Source: Schleiferia thermophila
GTDB lineage: Bacteria; Bacteroidota; Bacteroidia; Flavobacteriales; Schleiferiaceae
Reading direction: 5' to 3'
NCBI RefSeq assembly: GCF_003337435.1
Contig: NZ_QPJS01000002.1
Location: forward strand, 1 to 64,000
Length of the DNA: 64,000 nucleotides
Under the pieces are notes generated by a model. The model searched no databases, had not been told where the DNA came from, and worked only from the letters and a program-made list of their open reading frames with translations. Both the position numbers and the translations under genes were made by a program. Below, piece by piece: positions 12,643 to 21,107 of this stretch. How positions within the stretch are numbered: the first letter of the stretch is position 1; every line of letters starts with the position of its first letter.

Positions 12643-12789
12643 ATGTGCGGGAGTAGGAGTTGCGTGAGGGATGCGGAGGGCGCCCGCAGGGCGGTGCGCA
12701 GCGCAGCGGAGCACGGGAGCGAAGCGCACCCCGGAGCAGCCCGACCCCGCGCGGTAAGGCCGCAAGGCCGGCGCGCGGGGGCACGCCCA
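12643..12789 (+). repeat. GC-rich structured interspersed element, copy 1
   Basis: About 147 nt of very high GC in a roughly 43 percent GC genome. Its core (12661-12789) matches 46838-46962 nearly base for base apart from a 10-nt insertion (about 12701-12710) and a variable 3' hairpin. Predicted stems: 12693-12699 with 12724-12730 (GGTGCGC/GCGCACC), and a terminal hairpin 12745-12752 with 12773-12780 (CCCCGCGC/GCGCGGGG) enclosing GGCC-GCAA-GGCC at 12758-12769. Open frames across it (a run of GGRPQGGAQRSGARE type) are composition artefacts. Function unknown; it follows the Rpn fragment and precedes the VWA gene. Confidence 0.8.
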
Positions 12790-12887
12790 AATCGGTTAAT
12801 CAGTTAAGTTTTGGAACGCTTCCATATAGTGTTGGCATGGAAAAGGGTTTTATCGGATATTTGACGGAAAAGTACTTTTGACCGGTA

Positions 12888-14249
12888 TTGATGATTTCTG
12901 TAATGAAGCGGTTTTTCTGGATATTGGTGCTTTCGTATGTGCAGGTGGTTTTATCTGTAGCACAGCCTGTAACCAGGATTTTATTTATTTTCGATAGTAG
13001 CTATTCGATGCAGGCGCGATGGGAGAGTGGCTCGCGGATGGACGTGGCAAAGCGGCTGCTTGGCGAGCTGATAGACAGCCTGGCCCAGGTGAAGGAGGCC
13101 AGGGTGGAGATTGCTTTGAGGCTCTATGGACATAGTAAGGGGTATCCGCCCCAGGATTGCAACGATACCAGGCTGGTGGTACCTTTCGGGCCGGACAATC
13201 ACCAGCGGATAAAACGAGTGGTGCAGTCGCTCAAACCTATGGGAACAACACCTATAGCTATCGCTTTGGAGCGGTCTGTTGAGGATTTTCCACCTTGCGA
13301 GCTATGCAGGAATCTGATTGTGCTGATCACCGACGGGATAGAGGAATGTGGTGGTGATCCGTGCCAGGTATCGGAGCAGTTGCAGGCCAAAGGGATTGTG
13401 ATAAAGCCTTTTGTGATAGGCATAGGCCTGGATGAGATGCAGCGGAGGGCTATGGAATGCGTCGGGAGGTATTACGATGCTGGAAGGGAAGAGGATTTTC
13501 GCAGGGTTTTAGGTCTGGTAATCAGTCAGGCGCTGGAGCGTACGACTTTTCAGCTGAATCTGCTGGATGCAGACCAATATCCGAGGGAATCGGATGTGGC
13601 CTTTACGGTAATGGATCAGAAATCGAGCAAGATACACTACCGAATGATGCATACGCTCAACAGCCTGGGTATGCCAGACACGCTGTCGGGGGACCCTTTG
13701 GTTACATACCGTGTGGTGGTGCACAGCATTCCGCAGGTGGAACTCAGAGACGTGCAGCTCAGCAGCGCAAAGCACAACATACTGGCCCTGCCGCTACAGC
13801 GAGGCAAACTGAAAGTGAAGACTGCTAAGGTGATAGGATACAAGGATTTGAAGGTTGTGCTGCGGTCGGAAGAGGGTGCAATCCTGAATCTGCAGGACAT
13901 TAATACGGAAGCGAGAATTTTGGCTGGTACATACAGGCTGGAGGTGCTTACCCATCCACCGTATTTTACAGATATAGATATCAAAGCCGGAGAGGTAACG
14001 ACGGTAGAAGTGCCAGTGGCCGGCATGCTTTCGTTTCAGACGGTAGCGTCGGGGTATGCGAGTGTAGTGGATGAGAATGGGCAGAGAGTTTTAGATTTGG
14101 ACGAACAGGCAACAAGGCACTTGATACCGTTGCAGCCGGGCCGATATTCGATAGTGTACCGGCCGAAAGCGGCAAGGGATCTGTTTTTTTCAGTGACAAG
14201 GGATTTTGAGATAATCAGCGGTGCCACAACCGTTGTGAAGCTGAACTGA
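12888..14249 (+). CDS. Secreted von Willebrand factor A domain protein
   Basis: 453 residues with an N-terminal signal peptide ending near SVAQ (residue 25); an in-frame ATG at 12903 is the better start because it begins directly at MKRFF. A VWA domain spans about residues 28-210 with an intact MIDAS metal site: D36-S-S-Y-S40, T120-T121 (GTTPIA) and D149 (ITDGIEE). Paired cysteines (CELC, CGGDPC) suggest disulfides in the periplasm. The remaining 240 residues are beta-rich without a recognised domain. VWA domains bind protein ligands through a divalent metal; the partner is unknown. It ends one base before the next gene, so the two are coupled. Confidence 0.8.
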   Translation: MMISVMKRFFWILVLSYVQVVLSVAQPVTRILFIFDSSYSMQARWESGSRMDVAKRLLGELIDSLAQVKEARVEIALRLYGHSKGYPPQDCNDTRLVVPFGPDNHQRIKRVVQSLKPMGTTPIAIALERSVEDFPPCELCRNLIVLITDGIEECGGDPCQVSEQLQAKGIVIKPFVIGIGLDEMQRRAMECVGRYYDAGREEDFRRVLGLVISQALERTTFQLNLLDADQYPRESDVAFTVMDQKSSKIHYRMMHTLNSLGMPDTLSGDPLVTYRVVVHSIPQVELRDVQLSSAKHNILALPLQRGKLKVKTAKVIGYKDLKVVLRSEEGAILNLQDINTEARILAGTYRLEVLTHPPYFTDIDIKAGEVTTVEVPVAGMLSFQTVASGYASVVDENGQRVLDLDEQATRHLIPLQPGRYSIVYRPKAARDLFFSVTRDFEIISGATTVVKLN

Positions 14250-14250
14250 C

Positions 14251-15033
14251 ATGGCTGTACAGGAGGTACTTTTGGTAATCGTGGCGGGCGTGGGGTCGTT
14301 TGCTGCGGGATTGACGGTTTACCGGTCTGGCTTACCGGGGTATCTGGTGATGCTGGTTTTGTTTCCATGGTTTTTGCCGCTGGAATTAGCTATTTTTACG
14401 GCAAGTGTGGTGCATTTTCTGGATTATCTGGTAAAGTTCTCCGTAATTCGATACCGGGCTCGGCCCAGGGAAGTTTTGTTGTTTGGGATACTGGTGTTGG
14501 TGGGTTCGTGGTTGGGGGCTAATGTATTCGTTGACTTAAAAAATTACACCGATTTAGTGCTTTTTGGGTCGGAAATGGGAGTATTTAAAATGGTGTTTAC
14601 GGGTATTTTAATCGTGTCGATAATGGCAGAGTGGGCCAATGACCAGGGAGTTTTGGTGAGGTATCGGCTGCCTGATGTAGTGGCGGGTCTTGCGATTGGG
14701 GTATTTTCGGGTTTTTCAGGTGTCTTTGAATCAATAAAAAAGCAATTGTACAGGCCCGAAGGCCTTACTTTCGTCCAGCTGAGTTCAGTGACGATTGTTT
14801 CGTCCTTGTTTTCGGATATGGCACGATTGCCGGTTTATTTGGGGTTAATTTTTCAGACAGAAAGGGAAATGACAGTGAGCTATTTGTCGCTTGCAGCAGG
14901 TATGGGTTCTGCCCTTGCAGTGCTCAGCGGTATCAGGTATTTAAGAGAAGTGAGAGATGAAGGGTTTAGGCGGGTGAATTTATGGATTTTTCTTGTGTCG
15001 GCTTTGGGTTTACTTCTCAGAAATTTTTTTTAG
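14251..15033 (+). CDS. TauE/SafE-like (TSUP) membrane permease
   Basis: 260 residues, very hydrophobic, about 7-8 predicted transmembrane helices, with the two-fold helical arrangement of the TSUP family (sulfite, sulfoacetate or other organic anion export). The pattern GLAIGVFSGFSGVFESIKKQ in the second half resembles the usual G-x-x-x-G-x-x-x-G loop. Assignment comes from overall shape rather than a diagnostic motif, so substrate is unknown. It starts 1 nt after the VWA gene's TGA and its TAG stop directly abuts the ATG of the glycosyltransferase, which indicates a three-gene operon. Confidence 0.6.
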   Translation: MAVQEVLLVIVAGVGSFAAGLTVYRSGLPGYLVMLVLFPWFLPLELAIFTASVVHFLDYLVKFSVIRYRARPREVLLFGILVLVGSWLGANVFVDLKNYTDLVLFGSEMGVFKMVFTGILIVSIMAEWANDQGVLVRYRLPDVVAGLAIGVFSGFSGVFESIKKQLYRPEGLTFVQLSSVTIVSSLFSDMARLPVYLGLIFQTEREMTVSYLSLAAGMGSALAVLSGIRYLREVRDEGFRRVNLWIFLVSALGLLLRNFF

Positions 15034-16092
15034 ATGGGCTATTCCAGGCCAATGGTATCGGTAATAGTACCGAATTACAATCATGCCACATACTTGTCGG
15101 AGAGGCTTAATAGCATTGCATCTCAGACCTATGACCATATGGAAATCATCCTTTTGGATGATGCCTCTACAGATGGCAGTGTGAAAATTTTGAAAAGGTG
15201 GGCAGCTGATAAGCCCCATGTAAGACTTTTTGTGAATGAAAAAAACAGCGGGACGCCTTTTGCCCAGTGGAATAAAGGAATAGCACTGGCAACAGGGAAA
15301 TATGTATGGATAGCGGAAAGCGACGATATGGCCGCCCCTGAGATGCTGGCCACCCTGGTAGATCTGCTGGAAGGGCAGCCAGAGGCCTGTCTGGCTTTTT
15401 GCCAAAGTATGCTGATCGATAAAAATGGCAAACCTCTGCACAGCTTCAATGAGCACTATGCATTTGTTTTTAAGACTGATCGGTGGGAGAGGGATTTCTG
15501 TGCAGATGCTCGTGAGGAATGTTACAAGTATATGTTGCTGCACAATACGATTCCGAATGCATCGGCAGTGGTCTTTAGAAGAGAGGTGTTGGTGGGCCAG
15601 CTGCCGTTGGATGAATCTTTTAAGTTGAATGGGGACTGGTTTTTCTATGTTCGCCTTTTGAGCTGTTCAGAGAAGTTTTGCTATACTGCCAAGGCGATGA
15701 ACTTTTTCAGATATCATCCGCAAACTCAGCGACGGGCTGCCCGAAACAAGACACATGCTTTTTTTGAAATTTTGCAAATACAGGATTACATAAGGTCGAG
15801 ATTTCCGCAGGCTGAGGAAAGTTTTGTACATGCCCGTCGAATGTGTGCTACTTGGTGGATAGGAAACATCAATGGGAGTGCTTTGTTTAATGTCAAGCTA
15901 CTGAAATCGCATTACAAGCTTTACCAAGTCTTCAAGCCGTATTTCAGACATCTTTGGTGGAGAATTGTATGGCATTTTGTGTTTATCACTGTTCGAAGAC
16001 CGATCTTGTGGCTTGGACTCAAACGGCCACTTAAGCGATTGAGAAGTCGTTTGTATCCTGGAAAGTATTTTGAGGCAGAATTATCGGATTAG
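15034..16092 (+). CDS. Family 2 glycosyltransferase
   Basis: 352 residues with a GT-A fold: VSVIVPNYNHATYLSERLNS at the N-terminus, nucleotide-binding LDDASTDGS (41-49), and the DxD-like AESDDM near residue 107. The acceptor-side aspartate may be the D of LNGDWFFYVRL. The C-terminus is Arg/Lys rich with a hydrophobic stretch (WRIVWHFVFITV) that could lie on the membrane. It should transfer a sugar from a nucleotide donor to a lipid or polysaccharide on the cytoplasmic face; donor and acceptor cannot be read from sequence. Its ATG abuts the stop of the upstream permease. Confidence 0.9.
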   Translation: MGYSRPMVSVIVPNYNHATYLSERLNSIASQTYDHMEIILLDDASTDGSVKILKRWAADKPHVRLFVNEKNSGTPFAQWNKGIALATGKYVWIAESDDMAAPEMLATLVDLLEGQPEACLAFCQSMLIDKNGKPLHSFNEHYAFVFKTDRWERDFCADAREECYKYMLLHNTIPNASAVVFRREVLVGQLPLDESFKLNGDWFFYVRLLSCSEKFCYTAKAMNFFRYHPQTQRRAARNKTHAFFEILQIQDYIRSRFPQAEESFVHARRMCATWWIGNINGSALFNVKLLKSHYKLYQVFKPYFRHLWWRIVWHFVFITVRRPILWLGLKRPLKRLRSRLYPGKYFEAELSD

Positions 16093-16104
16093 CCGGGCGA
16101 TGCC

Positions 16105-16221
16105 TCAGTGTCCCTTGCAATGATTGCAGGATTTATTGTTTTTTGGTGGAAGGAAAAATCTGCGCACCAGAAAGTAGAGTGCTATTATCAGAGCAAGGTA
16201 AGTAAGCCAATCCTGAATCAT
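16105..16221 (-). CDS. FeoB-associated Cys-rich membrane peptide
   Basis: A 38-residue frame I found by reading past the feoB stop. It starts at ATG 16221, overlapping the feoB TGA as ATGA. One transmembrane helix (WLTYLALIIALYFLVRRFF) is followed by a short tail with SCNHCKGH, a CxxC pair plus His. This matches the FeoB-associated Cys-rich membrane protein family that accompanies feoAB in many Bacteroidota; proposed roles are regulatory or iron binding at the membrane. Overlap with feoB implies translational coupling. Confidence 0.85.
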   Translation of the reverse strand: MIQDWLTYLALIIALYFLVRRFFLPPKNNKSCNHCKGH

Positions 16222-18329
16222 GTATGAAGGAGTTGATATGCTATTAAGCTGACAAGGTAAGCAAAGCTACTCATACTGACCAGTTGAATCAAGGGCCATC
16301 TCCAGGAGTTGGTTTCGCGCTGTACGATAGCCAAAGTGCTCATGCACTGCATCGCAAAAGCATAGAAGAGCAAGAGGGAAATCCCCGTAGCCAGGTTAAA
16401 TACCGGAGTACCATCAGGTCGGACTTCTTGTTGCAGCCGGGTTCGAATGGTGTTTGCATTCTCATCATCGGCATCGGCTACACTGTAAATGGTGGCTAAG
16501 GTACCTACAAACACTTCTCGGGCAGCAAAGGAGCTAAGCAAGGCTATACCGATTTTCCAATCGTATCCGAGCGGTGCTATAAGAGGTTCTATGGACTTAC
16601 CAATCCTGCCAAGGTAAGATTGTTCAAGTTTAATAGCACTTTCAAGGACCACAGCATTGGTGGTTTTGTATTGGTTGTCGGGCTGAGAACTTAGCTGAAA
16701 TGCTGTTTCTCTAGCATTTTTGAACTCGTTTCCGCCATTGGAGGCCAAAAACCAGAGGATTATGGAAATCGACAGAATGATTTTTCCGGCTTCCAGTACA
16801 AAGGATTTGGTTTTGTCCCAAACTGAATAGAAGACATTTTTTGGCAGCGGTAGTTGATATTCCGGAAGTTCTACCACAAAAATGCTGTTGTAGCTGCGTT
16901 TGAGAATTTTGTTCAGCAGATTGGCAGCTACAAATGCCATCAGAAAACCCAGCGCATACATTCCAAGCATGACCAGACCCTGCAGGTTCAGGAAGCCGAA
17001 GTAATATTTTCTGGGTATGATAAGCGAGATCAATATGGCGTATACAGGGAGTCTGGCTGAGCACGTTGTAAAGGGAATGACGAAAATGGTAATCAAACGT
17101 TCACGCCAATTTTCGATGGTTCGGGTGGCCATTACGGCGGGTATCGCGCAAGCGGTCCCTGACAGGAGAGGCAAGACGCTTTTTCCGCTCATGCCATATC
17201 GGCGCATGATCTTGTCCATAAGAAATACCACACGGCTCATGTAGCCGGATTCTTCCAATATGGAAATAAAAAAAATTAACAGTGCTATCTGCGGAATAAA
17301 AATCACGATGCCACCAATGCCGGGTATTATGCCTTCAGTAATCAAATCTGTGAATTTGCCTTTCGGCAGGTTTTCACCCAGATATGCAGATAAGTGGCCA
17401 AAGGCCTGATCAATCCAGTCCATAGGGCGGCTTGCCCAGGAAAAAATGGACTGGAAAATCAAAATCATAACGAGAATAAAAATGACATACCCAAAAATCG
17501 GATGGATAAATACTCTGTCGAGTTTGGCACGAAGGTCTGAGCCTTTAAGACGATCGACTTTGATGGCATTTTCTAATATGCGGTTGATCTTTTGGTAGCG
17601 ATAAATGGCTTCTTTTTGCAGCAGTTGTTGAATGTCGGACACTTCGTTGCTGGTGTTTCTGATACGAGTGCAAACTTCAGGAGGCAGATGAGACAGACGC
17701 CCACTGAAGGCCACAAGCAACCAGTTTTTGTAAAAGGTATAGGGTGCTGCGGTGGAAATACGGTCTGCAACCCGTGGAGTAAATCGGGTTTTCAAATCGA
17801 CCAGAGGTCCAGCAGCATTTGGCTGGTAGGAGCTGATAAAATTTTTCAATTCCTGGATTCCGTTGCCTTGTCGGGTGCTTACCGCCAGAACGGGTACACC
17901 CAGTTGCACAGACAATTCATCCAGATTGATTTCAATGCCTTTGCGTCGGGATTTGTCTATCATGTTGATTACCAATACAACTGGTAATCCCAGATCTTTT
18001 ATTTGGGAAAAGAGGAACAGGTTTCTCTTGAGGTTTTCCGGTTCGGCTATGTAAAGAACTACATCCGGGAAGTCTGGGTTTTTTTCGTCGAGGAGGACAT
18101 CGAAAACGATTTGTTCATCTACCGAGGTAGGATGAAGCGAATACGTGCCTGGTAAATCATAAATAATGGCAGTGAATGCTTCTGAAATTTTCAGAACACC
18201 TTCTTTTTTTTCTACGGTGATGCCCGGGTAATTTCCTACCTTGTGTCTTAAACCGGTAAGTTCATTAAAAAGAGAGGTTTTTCCGGTGTTTGGATTTCCG
18301 GCCAGGGCTATTTTCAACTGGTTTTTCAA
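16218..18329 (-). CDS. feoB: Ferrous iron transporter FeoB
   Basis: 703 residues. N-terminal G domain with G1 GNPNTGKTSL (11-20), G3 DLPGTYSL and G4 NMID; a helical GDI-like linker; then the polytopic FeoB membrane domain with gate motifs GYMSRVVFLMD, GTACAIPAVMATRTI and FAAREVFVGTL. It moves Fe2+ across the inner membrane, with GTP hydrolysis needed for transport. Usual length is 700-770, so this is complete. feoA lies 31 nt upstream and the small Cys-rich peptide overlaps its end, forming a three-gene feo operon. Confidence 0.97.
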   Translation of the reverse strand: MKNQLKIALAGNPNTGKTSLFNELTGLRHKVGNYPGITVEKKEGVLKISEAFTAIIYDLPGTYSLHPTSVDEQIVFDVLLDEKNPDFPDVVLYIAEPENLKRNLFLFSQIKDLGLPVVLVINMIDKSRRKGIEINLDELSVQLGVPVLAVSTRQGNGIQELKNFISSYQPNAAGPLVDLKTRFTPRVADRISTAAPYTFYKNWLLVAFSGRLSHLPPEVCTRIRNTSNEVSDIQQLLQKEAIYRYQKINRILENAIKVDRLKGSDLRAKLDRVFIHPIFGYVIFILVMILIFQSIFSWASRPMDWIDQAFGHLSAYLGENLPKGKFTDLITEGIIPGIGGIVIFIPQIALLIFFISILEESGYMSRVVFLMDKIMRRYGMSGKSVLPLLSGTACAIPAVMATRTIENWRERLITIFVIPFTTCSARLPVYAILISLIIPRKYYFGFLNLQGLVMLGMYALGFLMAFVAANLLNKILKRSYNSIFVVELPEYQLPLPKNVFYSVWDKTKSFVLEAGKIILSISIILWFLASNGGNEFKNARETAFQLSSQPDNQYKTTNAVVLESAIKLEQSYLGRIGKSIEPLIAPLGYDWKIGIALLSSFAAREVFVGTLATIYSVADADDENANTIRTRLQQEVRPDGTPVFNLATGISLLLFYAFAMQCMSTLAIVQRETNSWRWPLIQLVSMSSFAYLVSLIAYQLLHT

Positions 18330-18360
18330 TGAATTTGCCTGATTATGTAACTGTTTTGCA

Positions 18361-18591
18361 TCAATCGACCAAGCAATTTACGGGAATCAGGCGAGCGGTT
18401 TCTGTTCGGATCAACAGATGATTTCCATTGATTTCTATGTATAAGGGATCGTTAAGTGGGGCTTTTCGCACGAGTTTGATGGTAATCCCCGGCAGGCAGC
18501 CTAATTCCAGTAATTTAAGTGGAATACTTTCAATGCCATTTTCGCAGATTACTGCAGTCTGCCCGGCCTCCATGTGTGCTACCGTCTTCAT
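18361..18591 (-). CDS. feoA: Ferrous iron transport accessory protein FeoA
   Basis: 76 residues, an SH3-like beta-barrel FeoA domain: MEAGQTAVI at the start, LELGCLPGITIKLVRKAPL in the middle (the usual LxxLGxxPGxxIxxxxxxPxxxP core) and HLLIRTETARLI at the end. It supports FeoB in the cytoplasm. It is first in the feo operon and is preceded by a TAnnTTTG box. Confidence 0.95.
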   Translation of the reverse strand: MKTVAHMEAGQTAVICENGIESIPLKLLELGCLPGITIKLVRKAPLNDPLYIEINGNHLLIRTETARLIPVNCLVD

Positions 18592-18614
18592 TTATTTAGA
18601 CTTATTTTAAATTG

Positions 18615-18622
18615 CAAATTTA
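18615..18622 (-). promoter_or_regulatory. -7 box upstream of feoA
   Basis: Minus-strand TAAATTTG fits the Bacteroidota sigma-A -7 consensus TAnnTTTG and lies 24 nt before the feoA ATG. No well-placed -33 TTTG is obvious. Confidence 0.45.
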
Positions 18623-18744
18623 GATTTTGTCCAAATAGCGAAATATGACAAAAATTGGATTTAACTTTTTTGTGGAGATTTTTTTGGGCTTGATGAATAG
18701 GACATTTAATACTTTGGAAATCAGTCAGGTAATGGATCAGAACT

Positions 18745-20079
18745 CTACCGCTTGTAGGTTTTAATCTGATTTTTGTGCAAAATGGCGGTGTATACGTTGG
18801 TTTGAATGCCGTCATAATTAGTCCAAACGGGTCTGACCACTCCCTTCCATGCATCGATATGAATGTAGTCGCCAAAAAAGATTTTGTCAGACACAAGAAT
18901 TTTTTTCTCATTTATTACGATTCCTTTGGACCAGGACTTTCCGCCATCAGCGCTGTATTTCAGGATTACATTGTACTCGGGTTTTCTTTTATCAATTTGC
19001 TGGTAATAGAGCAGGTATACCGTTCCATCGGATTGATCCACGCAGGCAGTGACCGCAAAACGCGCAAGTTGGCGACCGCCATCCTGTACAGAAGCTGGCT
19101 TGGTCCATGAAATTCCTTTGTTGGTACTTCTGGAAACCATCACCTGATAGCGGTTTTTCTTGGTGTTCCAGTTGATCCAGGTTAAATACAAATGGTCGCG
19201 AAATTGGGCTGATAAGGCGTCGGCCACTAAAAAAGGCATACCGTTGGCTCGTTGAAGACCTGGGACAGCTATTTTCCATCCTCCTCGATGAGGGAAGAGA
19301 AATTGTTCGATCGGGAGCCATGATTCTCCGCCATCGGATGAAGCATTTATCCAAAGACTGTCGTTTCGGCTCCAGACAATGAAGACCGAACTATCGGATA
19401 GGACGGCTGGTACAGCACCTTCGGCTGTGGCGCTGCTGTCGATGCAATCACCAGGGTAGAGCGAAATCTGGACGGGTTTTGACCATGTATTTCCTCCGTC
19501 GAGCGAATTGGAATAGAGAATATAAGACTTATCAGCAGTGTCACTGCTGCCGTATTTGTCAAATTGAGTCCAGGAGAGATGAAGTGTATGGTAAGAGGGG
19601 TGTGCAACTGCCCAGGGCTTATCCTGCTTTTTTGGGGGATTAAATCCGGCAAATGAACCGGGCGTCCAGGTAAGACCGCCGTCACTGGATGATTGCACTA
19701 CGATGCGGTCCAGTATTTCGTCACTTTGCCAGTTTCTGCCGGTGGGGTCTGAGAGATGAAAGTAGTGAAAATCTCCTCTGTAATCGGCTACCAGTACCGG
19801 GTCGCCCCAGACTCCATAGAGCGATTTGAGTTTTTTTCCTTCCCAGGTTAGACCACCATCTTCACTGCGATACACACCATCCAGCACCGTGCCGATGACC
19901 ATGATTTCGGGATTTTTCCGACTGATGGCAATGGAGGGTTCGCTAGTGCCAAAGGAGCTTTGGTAGTCAGTATTGACCAATACGTTTTTGGGCTGGCTAA
20001 ATAGCAGTGCAACCCAAAAATACAGTATTAGACAAGTCTTGAGTTTTAAATTTCTATTTGAAAGAGCGATAGGTCCCAT
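18745..20079 (-). CDS. Secreted BNR/sialidase-fold repeat protein
   Basis: 444 residues with an N-terminal hydrophobic export signal (LILYFWVALLFS). It holds six Asp-box-like motifs, including SEDGGLTW, SSDGGLTW, SLDGGNTW, SSDGGESW and SADGGKSW, marking a multi-bladed beta-propeller as in sialidases and related exo-acting proteins. The Asp box is structural and the sialidase catalytic arginine triad cannot be confirmed, so glycosidase activity is not assured. Its start lies 34 nt inside the 3' end of menC, an unusually long overlap, so it is probably co-transcribed with menA-menC without a functional tie. Confidence 0.75.
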   Translation of the reverse strand: MGPIALSNRNLKLKTCLILYFWVALLFSQPKNVLVNTDYQSSFGTSEPSIAISRKNPEIMVIGTVLDGVYRSEDGGLTWEGKKLKSLYGVWGDPVLVADYRGDFHYFHLSDPTGRNWQSDEILDRIVVQSSSDGGLTWTPGSFAGFNPPKKQDKPWAVAHPSYHTLHLSWTQFDKYGSSDTADKSYILYSNSLDGGNTWSKPVQISLYPGDCIDSSATAEGAVPAVLSDSSVFIVWSRNDSLWINASSDGGESWLPIEQFLFPHRGGWKIAVPGLQRANGMPFLVADALSAQFRDHLYLTWINWNTKKNRYQVMVSRSTNKGISWTKPASVQDGGRQLARFAVTACVDQSDGTVYLLYYQQIDKRKPEYNVILKYSADGGKSWSKGIVINEKKILVSDKIFFGDYIHIDAWKGVVRPVWTNYDGIQTNVYTAILHKNQIKTYKR

Positions 20080-21098
20080 GATTTTTCGTAATTGATGAGC
20101 AATTTTCCTTTTCGGACTTCAAGAGGAGAGGGAATGTTGTTTTCGTAAAGCATTCCGGTGCCAAGCCCCTGCGGCATGCGCGGTATCTGAGTCACTACCC
20201 ATTGGCTAATGGCATTTAGCCCTACATTACTTTCTAGGGCGCTGGTAACCCACCAATCGATACCGTTTTCTTTTGCCAGTTTAATCCACTCTTCAGCAGC
20301 TTTAAATCCCCCCAATAAGGTGGGTTTTATGATCAAATAATCCGGAGTGATGGTTTTGATGAGTTCTTTTTTGTGTTTTAGCTCGTGTATTCCGATGAGT
20401 TCTTCGTCCAATGCTACGGGCACTGGGCTTTGAGCACAGAGTTCGGCCATGGCATCCCATTGTCCGGGCCTGATGGGCTGCTCGATGGAATGAATTTCCA
20501 TTTCACTCAATTTGTTGAGCTTATCGATGGCTTCTTCTGGAGACCAGGCGCCATTTGCATCGAGTCTGAGCTGAATTTCTGTGTTGTCATACTTTTTACG
20601 TAGTTCTTTGATGAGTTTCAGTTCGTCTTTCCAGTCGAGTGCGCCAACTTTCATTTTGAGTACTGTGAAGCCATCGTCTATCAGTTTGTCGATTTGGGAT
20701 TGCATTTGTTTGGCATCGTTCATCCACACAAGCCCATTTATGGGAATTGCTGCTTTACCGGCTGTAAAGACGGATGGAAAAAGCATCATCGGATGCTCCC
20801 CGTCAAGGCTTTTCAAGGCCATTTCATACCCAAAATACAAGGCAGGAAAATTTTTTAATGCGGTTTTGATTTTTTTTTCATCGTCGTTGACATGCTGGGA
20901 GAGCCAGCGGAGCTTTGCATTCCAATGCTCCATATTGTCTATTGAGAGTCCCTTTAAAGGTGCAGCCTCGCCGATGCCATAGAATCCCTCTTCTTCCAAA
21001 ACGAGATACCACACCTGGTGCTCTGTCATTGAGCCCCGGCTGGTTCGCACCTCAAATTTGAATTTTAAAGTGTGTGGGATTACCTTTAGTGTTTTCAT
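20046..21098 (-). CDS. menC: o-Succinylbenzoate synthase (enolase superfamily)
   Basis: 350 residues of the muconate-lactonizing subgroup. Catalytic KxK K148-M-K150, metal ligands D180 (LRLDANGAW), E206 (HSIEQP) and D231 (ALDEE), and second base K258 (LIIKPTLLGG) are all present. It dehydrates SHCHC to o-succinylbenzoate in menaquinone synthesis. The family also includes dipeptide epimerases, but the menA gene 9 nt upstream makes menC the best call. Confidence 0.9.
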   Translation of the reverse strand: MKTLKVIPHTLKFKFEVRTSRGSMTEHQVWYLVLEEEGFYGIGEAAPLKGLSIDNMEHWNAKLRWLSQHVNDDEKKIKTALKNFPALYFGYEMALKSLDGEHPMMLFPSVFTAGKAAIPINGLVWMNDAKQMQSQIDKLIDDGFTVLKMKVGALDWKDELKLIKELRKKYDNTEIQLRLDANGAWSPEEAIDKLNKLSEMEIHSIEQPIRPGQWDAMAELCAQSPVPVALDEELIGIHELKHKKELIKTITPDYLIIKPTLLGGFKAAEEWIKLAKENGIDWWVTSALESNVGLNAISQWVVTQIPRMPQGLGTGMLYENNIPSPLEVRKGKLLINYEKSWDLSLFQIEI

Positions 21099-21107
21099 TA
21101 AGAAAAG

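Noticed and set aside
12660..12881. Open frames across the GC-rich element copy 1
   Set aside because: Low-complexity Gly/Arg/Ala/Pro translation caused by GC content; also seen in copy 2 in another frame.
16438..16450. tRNA T-loop-like GGTTCGAAT
   Set aside because: Lies within feoB codons; no acceptor or anticodon stem around it.
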